The notes beneath the pieces were generated by a model. The model did not search any database and was not told the DNA's origin. It saw only the letters and a program-made list of their open reading frames with translations. From Mesorhizobium sp. ES1-4 (GTDB lineage Bacteria > Pseudomonadota > Alphaproteobacteria > Rhizobiales > Rhizobiaceae), in assembly GCF_020164745.1 (NCBI RefSeq), contig NZ_JAIUGV010000003.1:414821-478820 (forward strand): 64,000 nucleotides of DNA, given 5' to 3'. Below, piece after piece: positions 19,843 to 28,137 of this stretch (the first letter of the stretch is position 1; each line of letters opens with the position of its first letter). The position numbers and the translations under genes are program-made.

Positions 19843-20841
19843 TTAGCCAATGGTCTTCCCGTCAGCCCCGAACCTGTACGTCTTGGCCGGATCCGGCGTC
19901 GCATAGAGCGTGGCGCCAGCCTCCGCGTCATACACTCCGAATATCCGCACGGTGATCAGGCCGGCTTTCTCGCAATCGAGATAGAGATTGGTGTCGGCTC
20001 CGAGATGCTCGGCATGCACAACCGTGCCTTTCCAAGCGCCTGACTTCGGATCGACGGTCAGGTGCTCCGGCCGCACGCCAATGGTCCTGGCCGTCTCGCC
20101 AAGACGGGCGCCGTCGATGAAGTTCATCTTGGGCGAACCGATGAAGCCGGCGACGAACTCGTTTGCCGGCGAATTGTAGAGCTCCATCGGACCGCCGATC
20201 TGCTCGATGCGACCGGCATTGAGCACCACGATCTTGTCGGCCAGCGTCATCGCCTCGACCTGATCGTGGGTAACGTAGATCATTGTCGCCTTGAGCCGGC
20301 GGTGCAGCTGCGCGATTTCCAGCCGCGTGTTGACGCGCAGCGCCGCGTCAAGGTTCGACAGCGGCTCGTCGAAGAGGAACAGTTTTGGCTCACGCACGAC
20401 CGCGCGGCCGATGGCGACGCGCTGGCGCTGGCCGCCGGACAGCTCGGCCGGCCGCCTTTCGAGATAGGGTTCCAGCGACAGCATGGCGGAGGCAACGCCG
20501 ATGCGGCGGTCGATCTCCGCGGGCGGGGTATTCGCCTGCTTGAGGCCGAGGCCCATATTGTTCTTCACCGTCAGATGCGGGTAGAGCGCATAGGTCTGGA
20601 ACACCATGGCGATGCCGCGTTTTGCCGGCGGCGTGGCGGAGACATCCTCGCCATCGATCAGCACCCGGCCCGAGGTCGAATCCTCCAGCCCGGCGATGAC
20701 CCTGAGCAAGGTCGACTTGCCGCAGCCCGAAGGTCCGACGAAGACGACGAACTCGCCATCGGTCACCTCGAGGTCGATGCCCTTCAGCACCTCGACCGGC
20801 CCGAAAGCCTTCTTCACATTCTCGATCTTCAGCGAGCCCAC
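19843..20841 (-). CDS. ABC transporter ATP-binding protein (amino-sugar importer)
   Basis: A 332-residue MalK/UgpC-type ATPase. Walker [10 protein letters not shown], the Q-loop [26 protein letters not shown], Walker [13 protein letters not shown] and [10 protein letters not shown] are all intact. The C-terminal TOBE domain has GVRPEHL. The start is taken as GTG at 20841, since [13 protein letters not shown] begins the homology; the longer frame to 20904 runs into the preceding gene. It is the last gene of the leftward arm that starts with murQ and serves the permeases at 21934-23713. Confidence 0.92.
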   Translation of the reverse strand: MGSLKIENVKKAFGPVEVLKGIDLEVTDGEFVVFVGPSGCGKSTLLRVIAGLEDSTSGRVLIDGEDVSATPPAKRGIAMVFQTYALYPHLTVKNNMGLGLKQANTPPAEIDRRIGVASAMLSLEPYLERRPAELSGGQRQRVAIGRAVVREPKLFLFDEPLSNLDAALRVNTRLEIAQLHRRLKATMIYVTHDQVEAMTLADKIVVLNAGRIEQIGGPMELYNSPANEFVAGFIGSPKMNFIDGARLGETARTIGVRPEHLTVDPKSGAWKGTVVHAEHLGADTNLYLDCEKAGLITVRIFGVYDAEAGATLYATPDPAKTYRFGADGKTIG

Positions 20842-20857
20842 GGCTTCGTTCCTGTCG

Positions 20858-21937
20858 TTAGAGTTTGACGGCTGCGCCGCTGCGCACGCTCTCGTCGGCG
20901 GCAAGGCAGACGGCGAGCGATTTCACGGCGTCGTCCATGTGTCTGGTGAGATCGATATCCTCGCGGATCGCCTTGAGGACAAAAGCCTGTTCGAGATCGC
21001 AGAGATCCTGATGGCCGGGTTCGCCTGCCATCGACAGCATCTCGTCCGGCCTGGCGAACTTGCCGTCGGCGCCGGTCGCCGCACTGTGCAAGCGGATGGT
21101 CGAGGTCTTGGTGTGGGTGTCGATGTCGTCCGACTTCACACCTTCCTTCATGACGATCGACACGCAGCCATTGGGCGAGATGACGTCCTTCACGAAGAAA
21201 GCCGTCTCGGAAATCATCGGACCCCAGCCGGCTTCGTACCAGCCGACGGAGCCATCATCGAACAGCACCTGCAAATGGCCGTAATTGTACATGGTGGGCG
21301 CGACCTCGTCGGTCAGCCGCACGCCCATGCCGCGCACCTCGACCGGCTTGGCGTCGGTGATCTGCAGCATCACGTCGAGATAGTGCACGCCGCAATCGAC
21401 GATCGGCGACGTCGTCCGCATCAGTTGCTTGTGCGTGTCCCAGGTATGGCCAGAGGATTGCTGGTTGAGGTTCATGCGGAAGACGTAGGGGCCGCCGAGC
21501 TTGCGTGCTTCGGCGATCAGCCGGATCCAGGACGGGTGATGGCGCAGGATGTAGCCTATCACCAGTTTTCGCCCGTTGGCCTTGGCTGCGGCGACGACGC
21601 GCTTGGCGTCGGCCACGGTCGTTGCCAGGGGCTTTTCGACGAAGACATGGCAGCCGGCCTCGAACGCTTTCACCGCATAGTCGGCATGGCTGTCGGAATA
21701 GGTGGCGATGCAGGCAACGTCTGGCTTCTCGTCACGTAGGGCGTCATCGAAGGAGCGCCTGATGCCATAACCCGCCAGCCCGTCCGGCAGCGGCACGTCG
21801 GAGCGGTTGACCAGCGCCGCGATCTGGAAACCAGGATTGGTGTGGTAGGCCAGTGCATGGCTGCGGCCCATATTGCCGAGACCGGCGACGATTACCCGGA
21901 GGGGATTTGGGACTTGAAGAGGTGCTTCTGAACTCAC
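20858..21937 (-). CDS. Gfo/Idh/MocA-family oxidoreductase
   Basis: A 359-residue NAD(P)-dependent oxidoreductase. The N-terminal Rossmann domain has [14 protein letters not shown], and the catalytic lysine lies in VEKPLATT. The C-terminal alpha/beta domain holds [15 protein letters not shown] 21937 is chosen because it overlaps the preceding permease stop (AAGTGA) and gives the expected length; the longer frame to 22132 reads through permease code. It lies between permease and ATPase genes of an amino-sugar importer, so it probably acts on an imported sugar derivative; the substrate is unknown. Confidence 0.88.
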   Translation of the reverse strand: MSSEAPLQVPNPLRVIVAGLGNMGRSHALAYHTNPGFQIAALVNRSDVPLPDGLAGYGIRRSFDDALRDEKPDVACIATYSDSHADYAVKAFEAGCHVFVEKPLATTVADAKRVVAAAKANGRKLVIGYILRHHPSWIRLIAEARKLGGPYVFRMNLNQQSSGHTWDTHKQLMRTTSPIVDCGVHYLDVMLQITDAKPVEVRGMGVRLTDEVAPTMYNYGHLQVLFDDGSVGWYEAGWGPMISETAFFVKDVISPNGCVSIVMKEGVKSDDIDTHTKTSTIRLHSAATGADGKFARPDEMLSMAGEPGHQDLCDLEQAFVLKAIREDIDLTRHMDDAVKSLAVCLAADESVRSGAAVKL

Positions 21938-22773
21938 TTGACGGCTCCGGAAGTAATGCCGCGGATCAGCTGCCGCGAGAAGATGACGTAGAGGACCAGC
22001 ACCGGCAGGATCGCCAGCGACAGTGCCGCCAGGATGGCGTTCCAGTTGGTGACGAACTGGCCGAGGAAAAGCTGCGCGCCGAGGGTCACCGTCTTGGTTT
22101 CTTCCGACGGCGCCAGGATCAGTGGAAACCACAGGTCGTTCCAGATCGGGATCATGGTGAAGACGGCGACGGTCGCCATCGACGGTCGCACCAGCGGCAC
22201 CACCAGCCGGAAGAAGATCGTGTATTCCGACAGGCCGTCGATGCGGCCGGCGTTCTTCAGATCGTCCGACACCTGCTTCATGAATTCGGACAGGATGAAG
22301 ACCGCCAGCGGCAGGCCCTGCGCGGTGTAGACCAGGATCAGCGCCGTCAGCGTGTTGACCAGCCCGCTCGCCACCATCAACTGCAGGATGGCGACGGTGG
22401 CGAGCCGGATCGGGATCATGATGCCGAGCGCAAGGTAGAGCCCCATCAGCGTGTTGCCGCGAAAGCGGTATTCCGACAGTGCGAACGCGGCCATGGCGCC
22501 GAACAGCAGCACGAAGAACAGCGAGCCGACGGTGACGACGAGGCTGTTCTGGAAATAATGGAAGAAATCGCCCTGGCCGATCACCGTGGTGTAGCCGATC
22601 AGGTCGAAGGTTTTCGGCGTCGGCGGCGTCAGCGGCGCGCCGAAGATGCCCGCACGGGACTTGAACGAGTTCATGATGACCAGAACCACCGGGAACAGCG
22701 CGATCACCGTGTAGGTCAACAGGATCGCGTGAGCGCCGATGGTGCGGGGCAGCGAACGTGTGGCGATGCTCAT
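21934..22773 (-). CDS. Carbohydrate ABC transporter permease (MalG type)
   Basis: A 279-residue inner-membrane permease with six predicted helices. The EAA-loop equivalent is KNAGRIDGLSEYTIFFRLVV followed by a proline, and the C terminus [13 protein letters not shown] is typical. It is 10 bases downstream of the MalF-type permease and overlaps the oxidoreductase start, indicating translational coupling. Substrate assignment rests on the neighbours: murQ, a sugar kinase, nagA and a GlmS-like deaminase. Confidence 0.9.
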   Translation of the reverse strand: MSIATRSLPRTIGAHAILLTYTVIALFPVVLVIMNSFKSRAGIFGAPLTPPTPKTFDLIGYTTVIGQGDFFHYFQNSLVVTVGSLFFVLLFGAMAAFALSEYRFRGNTLMGLYLALGIMIPIRLATVAILQLMVASGLVNTLTALILVYTAQGLPLAVFILSEFMKQVSDDLKNAGRIDGLSEYTIFFRLVVPLVRPSMATVAVFTMIPIWNDLWFPLILAPSEETKTVTLGAQLFLGQFVTNWNAILAALSLAILPVLVLYVIFSRQLIRGITSGAVK

Positions 22774-22783
22774 CTCTTGCCCC

Positions 22784-23713
22784 TCAGAACTGGTAGCGAC
22801 GCAGGCGCGTCTGGATGAGGAAGAGGTAGACGCAGACGCCGCCGAGGATGATCAGGAACATCATCGTGGCGATGGTCGCGCCCATGTTGGGGTCGCCGAC
22901 CTGCAACTGGAAGCCGAAGAAGGCGCGGTAGAGGAAGGTGCCGAGGATATCGGTGGAATAGTTCGGCCCCGCGAGCGCGCCTTGCGCCGTGTAGATCAGG
23001 TCGAAGGCGTTGAAATTGCCGACGAAGGTGAGGATCGAGATGATGCCGATCGACGGCAGGATCAGCGGCAGCTTGATCTTCCAGAACTGCGACAGGCCGG
23101 TGATGCCGTCGCATTCGGCCGCCTCGATCACCTCGTCGGGGATCGACAGCAGGGCGGCATAGATCAGCATCATCGGGATGCCGATGAACTGCCACACCGA
23201 GATCAGGCTGAGCGCCGTCAGCGCGTATTGCTCCTTGCCGAGCCATGGCGTGAACAGGCTTCTGAGCCCGACGATATCCATGAGATGCGGCGCCACACCC
23301 CAGAGAGGCGACAGGATCAGCTTCCAGGCAAAGCCGACGATGACGAAGGACAGGATGGTCGGGACGAAGATCGCCGTGCGGTAGAAGGCCGAGAACCTCA
23401 GTCTTGGGCTGGACAGGAGGGCTGCCAAAAGCACGCCGACCGGGTTCTGCACCAGCATGTGGATGATGAAGAACCAGACATTGTTGCGCAGCGCGTTCCA
23501 GAAATTGACCGACCAGTTCGGGTCGCCGAACAGGGTGCGGAAATTGTCCAGGCCGACGAAGACCTGGTGCTGATCGACATTGCGGAACAGCGACAACTGC
23601 AGCGTGCCGGCGAGCGGCAAGATCATGATCGCCGTATAGACGAGCACGGCGGGCGCCAGGAAGACGGCGATGTGCCAGCGAAACGGTCTTTTCGGTCGTG
23701 CTTGTACGGCCAT
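22784..23713 (-). CDS. Carbohydrate ABC transporter permease (MalF type)
   Basis: A 309-residue inner-membrane permease. The first helix is HIAVFLAPAVLVYTAIMILP, and five more follow. The EAA motif reads EAAECDGITGLSQFWKIKLP. ATG 23713 (MAVQARPKRPFRW) is preferred over the in-frame ATG 75 bases upstream, because the extra 25 residues do not look like a permease N terminus. It partners the 21934-22773 permease. Confidence 0.9.
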   Translation of the reverse strand: MAVQARPKRPFRWHIAVFLAPAVLVYTAIMILPLAGTLQLSLFRNVDQHQVFVGLDNFRTLFGDPNWSVNFWNALRNNVWFFIIHMLVQNPVGVLLAALLSSPRLRFSAFYRTAIFVPTILSFVIVGFAWKLILSPLWGVAPHLMDIVGLRSLFTPWLGKEQYALTALSLISVWQFIGIPMMLIYAALLSIPDEVIEAAECDGITGLSQFWKIKLPLILPSIGIISILTFVGNFNAFDLIYTAQGALAGPNYSTDILGTFLYRAFFGFQLQVGDPNMGATIATMMFLIILGGVCVYLFLIQTRLRRYQF

Positions 23714-23907
23714 GAGTTCGGTCCCCACCGTCTCTCGGTTCCAGACGATATCGATGCCAGATGGTGCCTCGATGCGACGCCCAGACATTCTTGCCGATGT
23801 AGCAAGAAAGGCCTGCGATTGATCCAGCTAGCCTTCCCCAATAAGGAGCAAGGGTAAGGCCGTGAGGCGGTGCCGACAATCGCTATCTGAACGAGCGTAT
23901 CTAATCC

Positions 23908-23939
23908 GGAACCGGCCGGGCATGCGCCCAGCCGGCTCC
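23908..23939 (-). terminator. Strong hairpin between binding-protein and permease genes
   Basis: An inverted repeat GGAACCGGCCGGGC / GCCCAGCCGGCTCC with a 4-base loop, near perfect over 14 bp, lies 14 bases after the binding-protein stop on the leftward transcript. There is no T-run. It probably protects the upstream message and lowers permease expression, as at the equivalent position in the smo operon. Confidence 0.75.
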
Positions 23940-23952
23940 GTTGCCTGAGCTC

Positions 23953-25212
23953 TTACTTCGCCGGATGATACCAGCTGTCGAGGCCATCCTGCAGCTTCTT
24001 GGCAGCAGCCTCGGGCGTGTCGGTGCCATTGATGACGTTGGCCGATTCGACCCACGTCTCGTTTTCGAGGTTCGGCGTGCCGCGCGACAGGATCTGGTAG
24101 GTCGAGCGGATGGTCGACTTGCACTTGCCGCGCCAGGAGACGAATTCCTGCGCCAGCGGGTCTTCCATCTTCACCGGCGAGGAGTTCAGGCTGAAGAAGC
24201 CCGGCAGCGCGTTGGCGTAGATGGTGGCGAAGTCCGGCGAGGCCACCCAGGACAGGAAGGTCTTGGCCGCGTCCGCATGCTTGGAAGCCGCATTCAGGCC
24301 CATGCCGATATCGGTATGATCGGAGATGTAGCAGGTGTCGCCCGCCTTCTCGACCGGTGGCGGGAAGGCGCCCATCTTGAACTGGGCTTGGGTGTTGAAC
24401 AGGCCGATTTCCCACGAGCCGGCAGGATAGATGGCGGCGCGGCCGAGCGTGAACAGGTTCTGGCTGTCCGGATAGGTCTGGGCTTCGAAACCGTCGCCCA
24501 GATAAGGCTTCCACTTGGCCAGTTCCTCAAAGGGCGCGACCCAGTCCTTGTCGGTCAGCTTCTGATCGCCCTTGATCAGCGCCTTGCGGCCGTCCTCGCC
24601 CTTCCAATAGTTGGGGCCGATGTTCTGGTAGCCCATGGTCGCGGCTTCCCACAGATCCTTGGTGCCCATCGCCATCGGGATGTAGGTGCCGTCGGCCTTG
24701 ATCTTGTCGAGGGCGGCGAAGAACTCGTCGCGGGTTTCCGGAACCTTGATGCCGAGCTTGTCGAAGGCGTCCTTGTTGTAGATGAAGCCGTGGATGACCG
24801 ACGCCATCGGCACGCAGAAGCTCGACTTGCCGTCATCGGTCTGCCAGGCGGACTTGGCGACGGGCGAGAAGTTTTCCATGCCGGGCAGTGCCGAGAGATC
24901 GGCAAGGTTGCCCTTCTTGAACAGTTCGAGCGACTTGTCGAACGGGCGGCAGGTGATCAGGTCGCCCGCCGAGCCGGCGGCGAGCTTGGCGCCGAGCGCG
25001 GCGTCATATTCGGTCGGAGCCGAGGGGGCGAACACCACCTTGATGCCGGGGTTCTTGGCTTCGAAGGCCGGGATCAGCTTGTCCTTCCAGATGGCAAGAT
25101 CGTCGCCGCGCCAGCTTTCGATGTTGAGCGTTACGTCCTCGGCGTGAGCCAGCCCGGCCGAGCCGAGAATGCTTGTGCCCAGAAGCAGTGCCGTCAGTAG
25201 TTTCGTTGTCAT
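23953..25212 (-). CDS. Sugar ABC transporter substrate-binding protein
   Basis: A 419-residue periplasmic binding protein of family 1. The signal peptide is MTTKLLTALLLGTSILGSAG, ending LAHA before ED. Mature motifs include LNIESWRGDDLAIWKDKLIP, GFIYNKDAFDKLGI and YPAGSWEIGLF. The GGGAGA site is well placed before the ATG at 25212. The adjacent genes suggest an amino sugar such as N-acetylglucosamine, a disaccharide of it, or a muropeptide sugar. It lies downstream of murQ in the same direction, separated by a hairpin. Confidence 0.9.
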   Translation of the reverse strand: MTTKLLTALLLGTSILGSAGLAHAEDVTLNIESWRGDDLAIWKDKLIPAFEAKNPGIKVVFAPSAPTEYDAALGAKLAAGSAGDLITCRPFDKSLELFKKGNLADLSALPGMENFSPVAKSAWQTDDGKSSFCVPMASVIHGFIYNKDAFDKLGIKVPETRDEFFAALDKIKADGTYIPMAMGTKDLWEAATMGYQNIGPNYWKGEDGRKALIKGDQKLTDKDWVAPFEELAKWKPYLGDGFEAQTYPDSQNLFTLGRAAIYPAGSWEIGLFNTQAQFKMGAFPPPVEKAGDTCYISDHTDIGMGLNAASKHADAAKTFLSWVASPDFATIYANALPGFFSLNSSPVKMEDPLAQEFVSWRGKCKSTIRSTYQILSRGTPNLENETWVESANVINGTDTPEAAAKKLQDGLDSWYHPAK

Positions 25213-25290
25213 GCTCAGTCTCCCTGTTGACCTTTTTCAGGTTCGGTTTTGATGAGAACCTAGGCTTTGGAGCCCTTGTTCCCCTCGCAA

Positions 25291-25328
25291 GCCCGTTTCA
25301 CCCCGACCGAAATCGGGATGAAACAGGC
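25291..25328 (-). terminator. Imperfect hairpin between murQ and the binding-protein gene
   Basis: Arms GCCCGTTTCACCCCGA (25291-25306) and TCGGGATGAAACAGGC (25313-25328) pair with two or three mismatches around a 6-base loop. It begins two bases after the murQ stop codon in the leftward direction. It could terminate part of the murQ transcript; it also looks like a dispersed palindromic repeat. About 80 bases remain for a separate promoter of the binding-protein gene. Confidence 0.6.
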
Positions 25329-25329
25329 T

Positions 25330-26280
25330 CTATCTCTTTGTTCGAGCATGATCTTTTCCGAAAAGCGGTTTCCACTTTTCGGGATCATGCCCCAGCGCGG
25401 AAAGGGCCGGCCGCAGTTTCTGGCCTGTCCTTTCCAGTATTTGCCGCGCCGCGTCGGCGCTGTCGGCGCCTGCGGCGAGCAGAATGGCGGTCTTGACCGC
25501 GCCGCCGCTCTTATCGAGCAGCCGGACCGCTTCGTCCCTGTCGCGGCCGCTGACGGCGGCGACGATGCGCGCCGCGCGGTCGCGCAGCTTGATGTTGTCG
25601 GCCATCAGATTGACCATGTAGCCGTCATGGACGTGGCCGAGATGGACGGCCGTCAGCGTCGACAGCATGTTGAGCGCGATCTTCTGGGCCGTGCCAGCAC
25701 CCATGCGGGTCGAGCCGGCAATGACTTCCGGGGGCGTTTCGAGCAGGATGGCGGTGTCGGCCCGCTTGAGCAGAGCCGAGTCCTTGTTGTTGGCGATGCC
25801 GATGGTGGCGGCACCCCGGCGCCGTGCGTCTTCGATAGCACGGACCGCATAGGGTGTCGTGCCGCTGGCCGAAAGGGCGATCAGGCAATCGCCCGCGCCG
25901 ATCCCGGCATTGGCGACCGCCGTCGAGGCCTCCTCGGTATCGTCCTCGGGGCCGCCGGCCAGTGTCCTGAAAGCTTCGTCGCCGCCGGCGATCAGGATGG
26001 CGATACGATCGCGCTGGATGCCGAAGGTGCCGGGCAGTTCCAGCGCGTCGGCCAGCGCCATCAGGCCGGAGCTGCCAGCCGCCGCATAGGCGAGCTTGCC
26101 GCCGCCGCTCAGACTGCCGGCAATGATCTCGGCTGCCCTGGCGATGGAGGGAATGGCGTTGCGGACGGCCTTCGCGGCCTCGACCTGCGCATCGGCCAGC
26201 GAGCCGAGGATTGCTTCGGGAGCCTGGATATCCAGCCCCTCGGCATTCCCATGCTGCGCTTCGGTGCGCGTTTCGGCCAT
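25330..26280 (-). CDS. murQ: MurQ-like N-acetylmuramic acid 6-phosphate etherase
   Basis: MurQ cleaves the lactyl ether of MurNAc-6-phosphate to give GlcNAc-6-phosphate. The 316-residue product has the SIS fold (KLAYAAAGSSGLMALADA), the acidic GGPEDDTEEAS, LSASGTTPYAV, and the long family block GAGTAQKIALNMLSTLTAVH. It is somewhat divergent from E. coli MurQ. ATG 26280 follows GGAGGAACTGGG; the upstream ATG at 26337 would place the start inside the operator. The last 20 residues or so (HDPEKWKPLFGKDHARTKR) are encoded by a palindromic repeat, so the native C terminus has been replaced or extended. Confidence 0.85.
   Translation of the reverse strand: MAETRTEAQHGNAEGLDIQAPEAILGSLADAQVEAAKAVRNAIPSIARAAEIIAGSLSGGGKLAYAAAGSSGLMALADALELPGTFGIQRDRIAILIAGGDEAFRTLAGGPEDDTEEASTAVANAGIGAGDCLIALSASGTTPYAVRAIEDARRRGAATIGIANNKDSALLKRADTAILLETPPEVIAGSTRMGAGTAQKIALNMLSTLTAVHLGHVHDGYMVNLMADNIKLRDRAARIVAAVSGRDRDEAVRLLDKSGGAVKTAILLAAGADSADAARQILERTGQKLRPALSALGHDPEKWKPLFGKDHARTKR
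25344..25390. repeat. Palindromic intergenic-type repeat captured by the murQ 3' end
   Basis: Outer arms GAGCATGATC and GATCATGC enclose inner arms TTTTCCGAAAAG and CTTTTCGG around GCGGTTTCCA. The same core occurs at 49226-49272 and, in a variant, at 33619-33659. Here the repeat lies inside the murQ reading frame and supplies its last codons. Confidence 0.8.
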
Positions 26281-26305
26281 CCCAGTTCCTCCAACTCCGA
26301 AAACA

Positions 26306-26322
26306 ATACCAAAAAAATACCA
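26306..26322 (-). promoter_or_regulatory. Candidate NagR-type operator of the murQ arm
   Basis: Read leftward the site is TGGTAT-N5-TGGTAT, two direct repeats 11 bases apart (ATACCA at 26306 and 26317 on the + strand). It lies 26 bases upstream of the murQ start. An identical arrangement in the other orientation precedes the kinase gene. GntR/HutC regulators are known to bind TGGTAT-like half sites. Confidence 0.65.
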
Positions 26323-26400
26323 CTTGTCCACACTCATTAACGAATTCGTCGGCCAGAATTCGCTTCGCCGGCAAAATGACGGAGCTTTTCAATAAGATAC

Positions 26401-26431
26401 GGCTTAATCTTTTTGAAAGACAAATTAAGCC
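26401..26431. promoter_or_regulatory. Perfect inverted repeat in the nag divergent region
   Basis: GGCTTAAT at 26401-26408 and ATTAAGCC at 26424-26431 are exact inverted copies with a 15-base AT-rich spacer. It lies between the two tandem-repeat operators and just left of the rightward one. It could be a second regulator site or part of the promoter. Confidence 0.45.
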
Positions 26432-26439
26432 TTGGCTAT

Positions 26440-26456
26440 TGGTATTTTATTGGTAT
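26440..26456 (+). promoter_or_regulatory. Candidate NagR-type operator of the kinase-nagA arm
   Basis: TGGTAT at 26440-26445 and again at 26451-26456, two direct repeats 11 bases apart with an AT spacer. It ends 23 bases before the GTG start of the kinase. The geometry is the same as in the oppositely oriented site at 26306-26322, so both arms are probably repressed by the GntR protein encoded at 27355. Confidence 0.65.
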
Positions 26457-26479
26457 TATCGGTCCGGAGGAGAAATCGC

Positions 26480-27358
26480 GTGAAATTCGTGCTCGGCATC
26501 GACGGCGGCGGCACCAGCTGCAGGGCCGCACTGGCTACAGCGGACGGCGTCGTCGTCGGCCGCGCCAAAAGCGGCGCCGCCAACATCCGCACCGACCTCA
26601 CCGGCGCCCGCTCCAACATCGTCGACGCGGCGCGGCAGGCTTTCATCGCAGCCGGGCAAGACCCGGACCTGATTGCGCAAACACCCGCCATTCTCGGCCT
26701 TGCCGGCGCCAATGTCGGAACCTACCGGCAGCAGCTGGAAGCGATCCTGCCGTTCAGCACCAGCCGCGTCGAGACCGATGCGGAGATCGCGCTCGAAGGT
26801 GCGGTCGGTTCCGGTGACGGCGCAATGGCGATCCTGGGCACGGGCACCGCCTATATGGCGCGCAAGAACGGCAAATCGCGCGCCATTGGCGGCTGGGGGT
26901 TTCAAGTCGGCGATCAGGGCAGCGGCGCCCGCATCGGCCGCGACCTGCTTGAGCAGACGTTGCTGGCGCATGATGGCGTGCGCCAGGCCTCGCCGCTGAC
27001 CGACAGCATGATGGCGGTCTTCCGCAACAATCCCGAAGACGTGGTCGAGTTCACCACCAACGCCAAGCCCGGCGATTTCGGCGGCTTCGCACCCATGGTT
27101 TTCGAGCATGCGGCTAAGGGCGATGCCGTCGCCAACTGGATCGTCGACAAGGCGGTCTCGGATGTCGAGGCTTCGCTCGGCGCGCTCGGCCTTTCAGACG
27201 ACGCGCCGCTCTGCCTGCTCGGCGGTTTGGCGCCGCTCTACGCGCCGCGCCTGTCGGCGCGCTACAACGCTCTGCTGAGGGAGCCGCTCGACGATGCGCT
27301 GGGTGGCGCCGTGCAGATGGCGGCCCGTCTGTTCGCCGGAAAGGAGGCGGCTCGATGA
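26480..27358 (+). CDS. N-acetylglucosamine kinase-like protein (BadF/BadG family)
   Basis: A 292-residue ASKHA-fold sugar kinase. The phosphate loops DGGGTSCRA near the N terminus and ILGTGTAY in the middle, and LLGGLAPLY near the end, are family features. In this context it should phosphorylate N-acetylglucosamine or MurNAc to the 6-phosphate, feeding NagA or MurQ. The start is GTG at 26480 with GGAGGAG 7 bases upstream; the ATG at 26432 lies in the operator and is rejected. It overlaps the GntR gene by four bases. Confidence 0.87.
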   Translation: MKFVLGIDGGGTSCRAALATADGVVVGRAKSGAANIRTDLTGARSNIVDAARQAFIAAGQDPDLIAQTPAILGLAGANVGTYRQQLEAILPFSTSRVETDAEIALEGAVGSGDGAMAILGTGTAYMARKNGKSRAIGGWGFQVGDQGSGARIGRDLLEQTLLAHDGVRQASPLTDSMMAVFRNNPEDVVEFTTNAKPGDFGGFAPMVFEHAAKGDAVANWIVDKAVSDVEASLGALGLSDDAPLCLLGGLAPLYAPRLSARYNALLREPLDDALGGAVQMAARLFAGKEAAR

Positions 27359-28137
27359 CCGACGCTGCCGACCAGATCTTTGCCGCGCTGAAACAATCCT
27401 CGCAAAGCGGCGCGCCACTTTACCTGCAGCTGCGCAAAAGCATCGAGGACGCCGTCAATCGCGGCCTGATCGGACCGGGTGACGCCCTGCCTTCCGAGCG
27501 CGACATCGCCACCAAGGCCGACATTTCGCGCGTCACCGTGCGCAAGGCGGTGCAGGACCTGGTCAAGGGCGGCATACTGGTGCAGCGCCACGGCTCCGGC
27601 ACCTTCGTGGCGCCGCGCATGGAGCGCGTCGAGCAGTCGCTGTCCAGGCTGACCTCCTTCACCGAGGACATGGCGCGGCGCGGCATGGCGGTGCGCTCGG
27701 CATGGCTCGACCGCGGCCTGTACCCGCCCTCGCCCGACGAGATGATGGTGCTCGGCCTGTCGTCGACCGAGCTCGTGGCGCGCGTGGCGCGCCTGCGCAT
27801 CGCCAACGAAACGCCGCTGGCAATCGAACGCGCCTCTCTGTCGGCCAGAGTGCTGCCCGATCCGGCCGGCATCGGCTCCTCGCTTTACGCGGCACTGGAA
27901 CTGACCGGCAACCGACCGGTGCGCGCCGTGCAGCGCATCTCCGCCGCCAATCTCGGCGATGGCGATGCGCGCCTGCTCGAAGTTCCGCCGGGCATTGCCG
28001 GCCTGCACATCGAGCGTATTTCCTATCTGGCGAGCGGCAAGGTGATCGAATTCACCCGCTCCATCTACAGGGGCGACGCTTACGACTTCGTCGCTGAACT
28101 CCGGCTGACCGGGCCGGGAGAGGACAACAGACCATGA
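27355..28137 (+). CDS. GntR-family (HutC type) transcriptional regulator
   Basis: A 260-residue repressor-type protein. Residues 10-85 form the winged helix-turn-helix (PLYLQLRKSIEDAVNRGLI, then LPSERDIATKADISRVTVRK). The C-terminal part is a UTRA ligand domain (TEDMARRGMAV, LAIERASL, IEFTRSIYRGDAY). It sits inside the amino-sugar operon, overlapping its neighbours by four bases on both sides. It is the likely reader of the TGGTAT-N5-TGGTAT sites, with glucosamine-6-phosphate or GlcNAc-6-phosphate as probable inducer by analogy with NagR and DasR. Confidence 0.9.
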   Translation: MTDAADQIFAALKQSSQSGAPLYLQLRKSIEDAVNRGLIGPGDALPSERDIATKADISRVTVRKAVQDLVKGGILVQRHGSGTFVAPRMERVEQSLSRLTSFTEDMARRGMAVRSAWLDRGLYPPSPDEMMVLGLSSTELVARVARLRIANETPLAIERASLSARVLPDPAGIGSSLYAALELTGNRPVRAVQRISAANLGDGDARLLEVPPGIAGLHIERISYLASGKVIEFTRSIYRGDAYDFVAELRLTGPGEDNRP

